Assembly (NCBI GenBank): GCA_036264355.1
Contig: DATARD010000398.1
Location: forward strand, 1 to 64,000
Length of the DNA: 64,000 nt
Origin: UBA5704 sp036264355
GTDB taxonomy: Bacteria > Acidobacteriota > Thermoanaerobaculia > Multivoradales > UBA5704
Direction of reading: 5' to 3'
Positions 1 to 6,701 of the stretch are shown piece by piece (positions within the stretch are counted from its first letter, which is position 1; the number at the start of each line of letters is the position of its first letter). Position numbers and translations under genes: made by a program. The notes under the pieces are model-generated. The model saw only the letters and a program-made list of their open reading frames with translations, was not told the origin of the DNA and did not search any database.

Positions 1-507
1 TCGATGCGCCAGGCGGTCGAGCGCCGGTATAAGCGGCGGCTGGAGGAGGTCGGCGCCATGCCCGATCTGATCCTGATCGACGGCGGACGCGGCCAGCTCA
101 ACTCGGCTCTCGACGCGCTCGCCTTGCTGGGCGTCGAGGACACGCCGGTCTGCGGTCTGGCCAAGCGCGAGGAGGAGATCTACCGGGTGGATCTTCCCGA
201 GCCGCTCAAGCTGCCGCGCGACGATCATGGTCTCCGCCTCTTGCAGCAGATCCGTGACGAGGCGCACCGTTTCGCCGTCTCACGGCACCGCGCCCGGCGT
301 TCGGCGCGCACCCTGCACAGCCGGCTGGACGATCTCTCCGGCGTGGGGCCGCGCCGCCGCAAGATGCTGATCCGGACGTTCGGCAGCGTCGAGGGCGTCC
401 GCCAGGCGAGTCTGGACGATCTCCAGGGCGCTCTCGGGCAGGTGATGGGACGGAAGATCTTCGACCAGCTTCACGCGGAAGTCACCGCGCCTGAGCCAGC
501 GCTGTAA
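1..507 (+). CDS. uvrC: UvrABC excinuclease subunit C, C-terminal part
   Basis: The frame is already open at the first base, so the N-terminal GIY-YIG nuclease and UvrB-binding parts lie outside the window. The visible ~168 residues start inside the RNase H-like 5' incision domain, shown by the signature LILIDGGRGQLN. They end with a helix-hairpin-helix region (LSGVGPRRRKMLIRTFGS, about residues 113-130 of the fragment), which binds DNA near the lesion. UvrC makes the dual incision in nucleotide excision repair after UvrA and UvrB recognise damage. The following gene starts 110 bp downstream and appears unrelated. Confidence 0.93.
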   Translation, partial: SMRQAVERRYKRRLEEVGAMPDLILIDGGRGQLNSALDALALLGVEDTPVCGLAKREEEIYRVDLPEPLKLPRDDHGLRLLQQIRDEAHRFAVSRHRARRSARTLHSRLDDLSGVGPRRRKMLIRTFGSVEGVRQASLDDLQGALGQVMGRKIFDQLHAEVTAPEPAL

Positions 508-617
508 CTTTTCCTGTAACCTTGAGCTGATAGGCTGTGCGCTCGTCGGGGCGGCGGGCGTGTTGCCCGATCCGAGAGCCCCGGAATTCCCCATCTCAAC
601 CAAGGAGGAGCTGACCA

Positions 618-1130
618 ATGGGTCTGATCGATTTCGCGAAGAGTGTGGGCAGGAAGCTGGGGTTGGGTGACGATCCGGCTCCGGCGGCGGCCGCAGCCGC
701 TCCGCAGGGCGGACCGACTCCCGAGCAGGTGAAGGACGTGATGGACCGCCGCCGCTCCGGCGCGCTGGCCAAGCTGGTCACCGACATGGGCTTCCAGGTC
801 GACGACCTCGGCGTGCTCGTCGACGGCGACAAGGTGACGGTCTCCGGCAGCGTCGACACCCAGGCAAACAAGGAGAAGGTGGTCCTCCTGGTCGGCAACG
901 TCGAAGGCATCGGCAAGGTCGACGACCAGCTCACCGTGGCCACCCCGGAGCCCGAGTCCGTCATCTACGAGGTCAAGTCCGGCGACACGCTCTCCAAGAT
1001 CGCCAAGCACTACTACGGCGACGCCAACAAGTACCCCAAGATCTTCGAGGCCAACAAGCCGATGCTCAAGGACCCGGACGAGATCTATCCGGGGCAGCGG
1101 TTGCGGATTCCGGACGCCCAGGAGGGGTAA
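618..1130 (+). CDS. BON and LysM domain protein (Kbp/YgaU-like)
   Basis: This 170-residue protein has a BON-type domain (about residues 35-110) followed by a C-terminal LysM domain (about 116-168, starting YEVKSGDTLSKIAKHYYG and ending with a PGQRLRIP core). The architecture and length match the Kbp/YgaU family, which in E. coli is a cytoplasmic potassium-binding protein. No signal peptide is visible; the start is MGLIDFAKSVGRKLGLG, as in that family. A strong ribosome binding site (AAGGAGGAG) precedes the ATG. An Ala/Pro/Gly linker lies at about residues 20-37. The gene ends in an inverted repeat shared with the convergent gene. The family assignment is good; potassium binding is inferred. 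Confidence 0.85.
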   Translation: MGLIDFAKSVGRKLGLGDDPAPAAAAAAPQGGPTPEQVKDVMDRRRSGALAKLVTDMGFQVDDLGVLVDGDKVTVSGSVDTQANKEKVVLLVGNVEGIGKVDDQLTVATPEPESVIYEVKSGDTLSKIAKHYYGDANKYPKIFEANKPMLKDPDEIYPGQRLRIPDAQEG

Positions 1131-1221
1131 AAAGGACATAAAGGACTGCAAGGACCTAAAGGACAGAAGGGTGGTGGGTGTCCTTTAGGTCTTTTATGTC
1201 CTTTTGGTCCTTTGTCCTTTA
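1128..1221. terminator. Bidirectional hairpin built of AAGGAC repeats
   Basis: The space between two convergent genes is a long imperfect inverted repeat made of iterated AAAGGAC words on the left and GTCCTTT words on the right. The best stem pairs 1150-1165 (AAGGACCTAAAGGACA) with 1179-1194 around a GGTGGTGGG-rich loop. The outer arms include both TAA stop codons (1128-1130 and 1219-1221, read on opposite strands). The T-rich right arm and A-rich left arm would let it terminate transcription from both sides. Confidence 0.6.
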
Positions 1222-2364
1222 CTTCGCCGCCGTGAACGCCACGAACCGCGGTGCCGAAACCTCTTTGCCGTCGAAGACTCTCAGCACGAGGCCCGAGCCG
1301 TCCGTCGTGGCGGCGCAGCCGGAGAGCAGGATCCACCGGTTCCCCTTGGGCAGCAGCACCTGGGTGACCGGCATGGAGTCGCCGCTGCGGGTCTTCACCT
1401 CGGTGGGCACGTCGGCGAGGTTGACGCCGCCGCTCCGCCGCAGCTCGCTCAGCACGATGTGCTCTTCGGACGGGCGGCGGCGGTCGAACCAGACCATGCG
1501 CAGGGCCCCCTGGTGGTCGCCGGAGGGGAGGTCGACCGAGTAGTCGGTCCCCTGGCGCCAGCTCCCCACGACTTCGGCCGAGCCCCAGGGAGTCCAGGTC
1601 GAGCGCCGCCACTTCTTGCCGCCGTCCTCCGAGAGATAGGCCACGCCGTCGCTGGCGATATATGCGGCATAGGCGGCATCGGTGCCGGTCACCGCCACGA
1701 CCGCACCCCGCCGCGCCGGCGGCACGTCGGGCAGGCCGGTCACCCAGGCTTCGGGCGGACCGGAGGCGGAGAAGAGACCGGTGCCGGTGAGCACGCCGTC
1801 CTTGCGCTGCGGCGCCGGCAGCGCGGAGGGCTGGCCGACGCCGGTGACCTGCATCGATCCGCGGCTCTTCCATTCGCGGCCTTCCAGGTGATAGGCCCAG
1901 ACCTTGTACAGACCGTCCTGCGCCGCCGCTCCCTGGAGCAGGAGCCAGGGCGTGCCTTCTGAATCGTAGGCGGGGGAGAGGTTGGTCGCGGTGGGCGTGG
2001 TCAGCGGCTCGCCCAGCGGCGCCCAGCTCCCGCTGTCCCAGCGCATCGGTTGCACGCAGTCTTTGCCGCAGGCCACGGCGGCGACCACCGGTCCCGGCCC
2101 GATCGAGCCGGAGTAGAGACCCTTTGGAGGATCGGGGAAGGCGCGCGCTGTCGAGCCGGTGGCGTCGAGCTCCACGATCCACGGCCGGCTTTTGGAATCG
2201 AGCGCGGGGATGGAGAAGAGCATCTGGCCGCTCGCCGTGTCGATGCCGATCAGGGTGACGGCGGTCGAGCCGTCGCAGATCGTCGGACCCTGGGCATGCA
2301 CGGCGGCCGGGACGAGAGCGCAGAGGGCGAGGAGCAGACGGGCGGCACGGATCACAGGCATCAC
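1219..2364 (-). CDS. Secreted protein of unknown function, possible beta-propeller
   Basis: This 381-residue protein has a clear signal peptide (about residues 1-24, MMPVIRAARLLLALCALVPA then an AHA/Q cleavage site). The mature part alternates short beta-strand-like segments with Trp/Gly-rich turns and sentence-like repeats such as GTPWLLLQG and DGVAYLSEDGGKKWRRSTW, which resemble sialidase or BNR-type propeller blades (the Asp-box-like SEDGGKKW is seen once). I cannot name a family. It stands alone, overlaps the start of the acetyltransferase gene by four bases on the same strand and may be transcribed with the polysaccharide genes upstream. Confidence 0.6.
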   Translation of the reverse strand: MMPVIRAARLLLALCALVPAAVHAQGPTICDGSTAVTLIGIDTASGQMLFSIPALDSKSRPWIVELDATGSTARAFPDPPKGLYSGSIGPGPVVAAVACGKDCVQPMRWDSGSWAPLGEPLTTPTATNLSPAYDSEGTPWLLLQGAAAQDGLYKVWAYHLEGREWKSRGSMQVTGVGQPSALPAPQRKDGVLTGTGLFSASGPPEAWVTGLPDVPPARRGAVVAVTGTDAAYAAYIASDGVAYLSEDGGKKWRRSTWTPWGSAEVVGSWRQGTDYSVDLPSGDHQGALRMVWFDRRRPSEEHIVLSELRRSGGVNLADVPTEVKTRSGDSMPVTQVLLPKGNRWILLSGCAATTDGSGLVLRVFDGKEVSAPRFVAFTAAK

Positions 2365-2882
2365 CTCCGGGTCAGGGGTTTGGCGGGAACGCCGGCGACG
2401 GCGGCTCCGGGTGGGACGTCATGCAGGACCACCGCGCCGGCTCCGATGACGGCGTCGTCGCCGATCGTGATGCCGCCGAGAATGATGGCGCCGGTGCCGA
2501 TGGTGACACGGTCGCCGACGCGCGGACAGACCAGCTCGTCGAAGCGGACCTCTCCCAGCGTCACGCCGTGGAGGAGGGTGCAATCCTCGCCGACGACCGT
2601 GCGGCCGCCGATCACCAGCCCGATCCCATGGGCGATGATGCAGCCGCCGCCGATGTCCGCCCGCGGCAGGATGTCGATCGCGCATGCCGCGATCGCCCAG
2701 CGGCGGCAGACGGCGGGCAGGATCGGAATCCGCCAGCGGATCAGGGTATGCGCCATGCGATGGGCGAGGAGCGCCTGGAAGCCGGAGTCGAAGAGCACGG
2801 CATCGAGCAATGCCATCAGCGTGCCACGTCCCTTGACGTCGCGCAGCCGGCGGATGTCGCGGCGCAGGCGAGGGAAGATCAT
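2361..2882 (-). CDS. Serine O-acetyltransferase-like hexapeptide acyltransferase
   Basis: This 173-residue protein has a short helical N-terminus and a left-handed beta-helix built from hexapeptide repeats (about residues 75-165: ILPRADIGGGCIIAHG, VIGGRTVVGEDCTLLHGVTLG, GAIILGGITIGDDAVIGAG) and ends VAGVPAKPL, the usual ending of CysE/EpsC/NodL-type acetyltransferases. I chose the start at 2882 because its ATGA overlaps the stop of the deacetylase gene; a longer frame upstream is only the shadow of that gene. In this setting it more likely acetylates a sugar or serves exopolysaccharide assembly than makes cysteine, but the sequence alone does not decide this. Confidence 0.8.
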   Translation of the reverse strand: MIFPRLRRDIRRLRDVKGRGTLMALLDAVLFDSGFQALLAHRMAHTLIRWRIPILPAVCRRWAIAACAIDILPRADIGGGCIIAHGIGLVIGGRTVVGEDCTLLHGVTLGEVRFDELVCPRVGDRVTIGTGAIILGGITIGDDAVIGAGAVVLHDVPPGAAVAGVPAKPLTRR

Positions 2883-3643
2883 GGCGTCCCCCGCTTCCGC
2901 AATCCACCCAACACGCCGAGGCGGGGGAGACGGCTCCACAGCGGATAGAGACCGCTCGCCTTCAGCCGGCGTTCGAAGCGGCTCTCGCCGGGATTGACGA
3001 TCATCCGCGGCAGCGCCCAGGGATCGCCGGGCCGCGCTCCCGGATGGCGATGGATGCTCACCGCCGCCAGGTAGCCGGCGGCGCGGGCCTCCCGGGCGGC
3101 GCGGGCGGTCAGCCGGCCGTAGGGATAGCAGAAGGTGCGCACCGGCCTGCCGAGGATGGTTTCGAGATCGGCTTTCGAGCCGGCGATCTCGCCGTGCAGC
3201 TCGTCGTCGCTGCACGCCGACAGATCGCGGTGAAGGCGGCTGTGCGAGCCGATCTCGATGCCGGCGGCGGCGAGCTCGCGCAGAGCGGGGGCGTCGAGGA
3301 GATCCTCGCGGCGTTCGCCGTCGGCCTGATCCCAGACATTCGTGCCGCCGAGCGCGCCGCTGACCACGAAAAGAGTCGCGGTCATCCCCCGCGCCGCCAG
3401 CTCGGGCAGGGCATGATCGCGGAAACAGCGGCAACCGTCGTCGAACGTCAGCACGATCGTGCGCCGGGGAAGATGGGCCTTCTCTGCCGCGTCCGCCAGG
3501 GTGACCGTCCGGTAGTGCCGCGCCTTGAGATCGTCGAGCAGTGCCGCGAAGTCATCCCGCGCGAGATAGCTGTTCGGGTGGAGGGGCGGCGGAGCAAGGG
3601 GGAACGGCTCGATGTGGTGGAGCATGAGGACGGTGGCGTTCAT
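2879..3643 (-). CDS. Polysaccharide deacetylase (NodB homology, CE4)
   Basis: The protein has 254 residues. The NodB homology domain shows the catalytic motif LTFDDG (about residues 66-71), the metal-binding motif SHSRLHRDL (about 134-142) and the later FCYPYG motif (about 170-175). These indicate a metal-dependent de-N-acetylase or de-O-acetylase acting on a glycan. There is no signal peptide, so it is probably cytoplasmic or acts on lipid-linked sugars. It overlaps the acetyltransferase gene downstream (ATGA) and lies 12 bp after a HicB gene. Together with the glycosyltransferase and flippase it forms a surface polysaccharide group on the minus strand. Confidence 0.88.
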   Translation of the reverse strand: MNATVLMLHHIEPFPLAPPPLHPNSYLARDDFAALLDDLKARHYRTVTLADAAEKAHLPRRTIVLTFDDGCRCFRDHALPELAARGMTATLFVVSGALGGTNVWDQADGERREDLLDAPALRELAAAGIEIGSHSRLHRDLSACSDDELHGEIAGSKADLETILGRPVRTFCYPYGRLTARAAREARAAGYLAAVSIHRHPGARPGDPWALPRMIVNPGESRFERRLKASGLYPLWSRLPRLGVLGGLRKRGTP

Positions 3644-3655
3644 CGGGAGGCGCGT

Positions 3656-3844
3656 TCAGGCTATGGTCGGCGGGACCGGCTCATCATGCTTCCTCAGGCT
3701 CTCCAGGTACCCTGTGATCGCCTCCTGGATATTCGTCAGGGCCTTCCCGCGCGTGGAGCCTTGGGAGATGCATCCGGGCAGGGCTGGCACTCGCGCTGTG
3801 AAATTGCCGTCTTCATCCTGCTCGACGAGCACGCGATAGTTCAT
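3656..3844 (-). CDS. HicB-like antitoxin, orphan
   Basis: A 62-residue protein beginning MNYRVLVEQDEDGNFTARVP, followed by ALPGCISQG and a helical tail (NIQEAITGYLESLRK). This is the degenerate RNase H-like fold of HicB-family proteins (pattern Y.v.ve.deDg.y.a.vPdLPGC.sqG). HicB normally neutralises the HicA mRNA interferase encoded next to it, but no HicA-like frame is visible on either side. It also lacks a C-terminal DNA-binding domain, so it belongs to the short HicB type. It sits between a polysaccharide deacetylase gene and a large palindrome, inside an otherwise metabolic operon. Confidence 0.8.
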   Translation of the reverse strand: MNYRVLVEQDEDGNFTARVPALPGCISQGSTRGKALTNIQEAITGYLESLRKHDEPVPPTIA

Positions 3845-3865
3845 GATGGCTTTTCCTTCTTTTCT

Positions 3866-3984
3866 GCCCCGGAGGGGCTACTGCACCTAGCCCAGGGATT
3901 TATCCCTGGGTCTGGGTGTGGAGGCGCGGCCTTCGCCCACCCAGGGTTAAAACCCTGGGCTAGGTGCAGTGGCCCCTCCGGGGC
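3866..3984. repeat. Large palindromic element with nested hairpins
   Basis: The left arm 3866-3897 and right arm 3953-3984 are reverse complements at 31 of 32 positions. Between them sit two shorter perfect or near-perfect palindromes: CCCAGGGATTTATCCCTGGG (3891-3910) and CCCAGGGTTAAAACCCTGGG (3940-3959), plus a CTGGGTG...CACCCAG hairpin. The right arm runs into the glycosyltransferase gene and supplies its last codons. This has the look of a mobile REP/BIME-like element. Confidence 0.8.
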
Positions 3985-5068
3985 CAAGCTCCCGGAACAG
4001 CTCCGCATACGCATCGACCGTCGCCGTCACCGGGAACCGTTCGGCACGACGACGGGGGATCGTTTCCCAGTCCCTCTCCAGAGTCGCGGCCAAGGCGCCC
4101 GCGTAAGCCGCGGGGTCGGTGACGTCGCAGCAGATCCCGGCGTCTCCGATCACTCCGCGCCGGACCTCGTCGTCCGGACCGACACAGGCGAGGCCGCAGG
4201 CCATGGCTTCGAGATAGGTCAGACCGAACGACTCCGTCTTCGAGGGTAGCGTAAAGCAATCGGCGGCGGTGTACCAACCGGGCATCTCGGCGCGCGGCAC
4301 CACGCGGCGCAGGTACCGGCCCGCACCCAGACGCTGGGTGGCCAGACGGTCGACGGCTTCGGCTTCCGGTCCTTCGCCCAGCACCACCAGGCTGCCGGCA
4401 GCGAGACGCGCCACCGCCTCGACCACCAGGTCCATCCGCTTGTGCGCGTCCACGGCGCCGGCCGTGAGGACGACCGGCCGTTGCAGATCGAGGGGGACCG
4501 GCGGCGCGTCCGGTCGAAAAAAAGTGAGATCGACGCCGTGCGGGATCACCGTCACCGCGGCTTGCGGAGCGCGTTCCAGAATCATCCGCTGCGCGGCTTC
4601 TGTGAAGACGACCACCCGGTCCGGCTTCTGCCGCGCGAAGGCGCCTTCCCATTTCGGGTCCTGGCCGTGCGCGATGTCCACGAACGGCACGCCGTGGAAA
4701 CGCCGCAGGAGCCGGCAGCACCAGGCTCCGACCAGGCCGCCTTCCATGACCACGACGTCGTCGTTGCCGCGCCAGAGCGAGGGCAGGGCGGAGAGCGCCG
4801 CCGTGTACCATTCGAGGCTCAACGGATCGAGAAAGAAGGTGTCGAAGACCTTTCGCCCCAGGCGCGTCGCGGCGTAGAGCGCGTTCACCCAGCGGGTGTC
4901 CCGCGACAGCGCATGGATTCTCCGGTGCGGCACCGGCGCGTCGCCGCGGCAGTAGAGCGTCACCTCGAAGCCGTGGCGCTGGTTGAGCGCGGCGCACAGC
5001 TCGACCACGAACGCTTCGGCGCCGCGCCCGACGACGCCGACGCCGGGCATGACGAACGCGATTCTCAT
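3947..5068 (-). CDS. Glycosyltransferase family 4 (GT-B fold)
   Basis: The protein has 373 residues. The N-terminal half starts MRIAFVMPGVGVVGRGAEAF, the usual Rossmann-like start of family 4 transferases. The C-terminal half has the nucleotide-sugar motif ESFGLTYLEAMACGL, a canonical E-x7-E pattern (about residues 277-285). It should transfer a sugar from a nucleotide donor onto a growing lipid-linked glycan at the inner face of the membrane. The start at 5068 forms an ATGA overlap with the flippase gene. The last residues (GPGGATAPSPGF) are encoded by the right arm of the palindrome at 3866-3984, so the natural C-terminus has probably been replaced or extended by a repeat insertion. Confidence 0.9.
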   Translation of the reverse strand: MRIAFVMPGVGVVGRGAEAFVVELCAALNQRHGFEVTLYCRGDAPVPHRRIHALSRDTRWVNALYAATRLGRKVFDTFFLDPLSLEWYTAALSALPSLWRGNDDVVVMEGGLVGAWCCRLLRRFHGVPFVDIAHGQDPKWEGAFARQKPDRVVVFTEAAQRMILERAPQAAVTVIPHGVDLTFFRPDAPPVPLDLQRPVVLTAGAVDAHKRMDLVVEAVARLAAGSLVVLGEGPEAEAVDRLATQRLGAGRYLRRVVPRAEMPGWYTAADCFTLPSKTESFGLTYLEAMACGLACVGPDDEVRRGVIGDAGICCDVTDPAAYAGALAATLERDWETIPRRRAERFPVTATVDAYAELFRELGPGGATAPSPGF

Positions 5069-6489
5069 GGTGTCGCCGGGCTGGCCCGCGGCGCCACGAA
5101 GAAGTCGCGGAACGGACGCCAGAAGCGGAGCAGGTAGACGCCGCCGGCGAGCGCCGCGGCGGCGAGGGAGGCGGCGAAACGCGGCCAGGAATCGGCGGGG
5201 AAGAGCCAGGCGACCGCCAGGAACACCGGCAGCGGCAGGAGATAGAGGAACAGCAGATCGGCGGTCAGCCGCCAGAATTCTCTCCCGATGATCCGGCCCA
5301 CCCGCCAGGCCATCAGCCAGTTGCCGAGCAGCAGATAGTTCGCCCAGGCCATGCCGGCCGGCCCGTGCAGCAGACGGGTGAGCAGCACGCCGAAGCCGAC
5401 CAGCGAGGCGAAGTTGAGCACCACCACCGCCAGCCAGCCGCGGTCCTGCCCTTCGACCTTGAGGATCTCGCCGCCCAGCCGCGAATAGGCGTCGGTCAGC
5501 GGCACGAAGCAGAGGATGCGGAGGAGCGGCACGGCGGCTTCCCACTGCGGGCCGATCAGGATGCTGACCAGGACGATCCGCGCATTGAAGAAGAGGAAGT
5601 AAGCGGCGAGCGTCTCCAGCGCCAGGATCGACAGCGTGCCGATGTGGTAGGCGCCGAAGAAGCGGTCGCGCTCGGCGCGGTAGCCGACCAGCGCCGGGTA
5701 GAGCACGCGCGCCACCGCCGGCTGCACCAGCTCCTGGAGGCGGAACCCCCAGTCGCGCGCCTTGCCGTAGAACGCCACCAGGGCGACGCTGCCCAGCGTG
5801 CCGCCGATGACGAAGCGGGCGATGTAGGGCATCGGCAGCGCGGCGAGGGCGATGAAGAAGAGGTAGAGGCTGCGGCGGATCAGGTCCGGGATCAGCCGCG
5901 CCTCGAAGGCGAGCGGCATCCGGCCGCGGACGCGCAGCCAGAGCAGGGCCGCGAACACCGCGGCGGCGGCGAGCTGGCCGCCGATCAGGCTCCAGACCCC
6001 GAAATGCAGCGCGGCCAGGCCGATCGACACGCCGGCCATCACCGTGCCGCGCACGATCTCCGGCATCACCAGCCGGGTCACCTCGAGCTCGCGCTCGAAG
6101 AAGACGCGCGGCACGACGGAAAGGCCGTCGAGGAAGACCCAGACGGCGTAGACCCGGAGCACCGCCGGCAGCCCGGCGCCGAGACCGGCGAAGAGCGGCG
6201 CGCCGAGGGCGAGGAGAGCCGAGAGCGCCGCGCCGGCGCCGGCGATCCACAGGAACACCGCGCCATACGGCTTCCGCTCGTCGCGCACGAGCTGGTAGGG
6301 GAGGCCGAGATCGCGGAAGATGCCGGTGATGAGGACGATGCCGTAGGCGAGGTCGAACAGGCCGTGCGCGCCGGGCAGGAGCATCCGCGCCAGCAGCAGA
6401 TCGCCCGCGGCGCGGATGAGCACGCGGGCGATCTGGCTGCCGTAGGCCGCCAGCGTCGAGTGGAGGAAGCGGCGCTCGGAGGCTCTCAC
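5065..6489 (-). CDS. Polysaccharide flippase (Wzx/MATE-like)
   Basis: The protein has 474 residues with about 12 hydrophobic segments spread over the whole length and the family start SERRFLHSTLAAYGSQIARVLIR (RfbX/PST family). Such flippases move undecaprenyl-linked oligosaccharides across the inner membrane. It is the first gene of the minus-strand polysaccharide group, coupled to the glycosyltransferase by an ATGA overlap. No ligase or polymerase gene is visible nearby, so the pathway is incomplete in this window. Confidence 0.88.
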   Translation of the reverse strand: MRASERRFLHSTLAAYGSQIARVLIRAAGDLLLARMLLPGAHGLFDLAYGIVLITGIFRDLGLPYQLVRDERKPYGAVFLWIAGAGAALSALLALGAPLFAGLGAGLPAVLRVYAVWVFLDGLSVVPRVFFERELEVTRLVMPEIVRGTVMAGVSIGLAALHFGVWSLIGGQLAAAAVFAALLWLRVRGRMPLAFEARLIPDLIRRSLYLFFIALAALPMPYIARFVIGGTLGSVALVAFYGKARDWGFRLQELVQPAVARVLYPALVGYRAERDRFFGAYHIGTLSILALETLAAYFLFFNARIVLVSILIGPQWEAAVPLLRILCFVPLTDAYSRLGGEILKVEGQDRGWLAVVVLNFASLVGFGVLLTRLLHGPAGMAWANYLLLGNWLMAWRVGRIIGREFWRLTADLLFLYLLPLPVFLAVAWLFPADSWPRFAASLAAAALAGGVYLLRFWRPFRDFFVAPRASPATP

Positions 6490-6701
6490 CGGGAGGAGAT
6501 TTCCTGCGGCCGCGCCGTTGCTGCCTCACCCCCCTGGCCCCCCTCTCCCATCGCCCTCCCAACCGCCGGGAGAGGGGGGAAGGGCAAGCCTGATCGTGCC
6601 GCAAGGGGACGGGTGGTGGCGCCCCTCTCCCGGGTGGCGGGAGGGGATGGGAGAGGGGACGGGGGTGAGGTCCAACGGTCGCGTCGTCGCAGGCCTTGCT
6701 C
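6490..6701. repeat. Palindromic repeat, CCTCACCCCC family, copy A
   Basis: This 212-bp intergenic space is mostly one imperfect palindrome at about 6524-6670. Its ends are CCTCACCCCCCTGG and, reversed, GACGGGGGTGAGG; inner parts contain CCCCTCTCCCATC and GATGGGAGAGGGG, and a GCCGGGAGAGGGGG / CCCCTCTCCCGGG pair. Related copies lie at 36835-36890 and 50224-50361. I see no gene in it. It separates the amidohydrolase stop from the flippase start. Confidence 0.75.
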
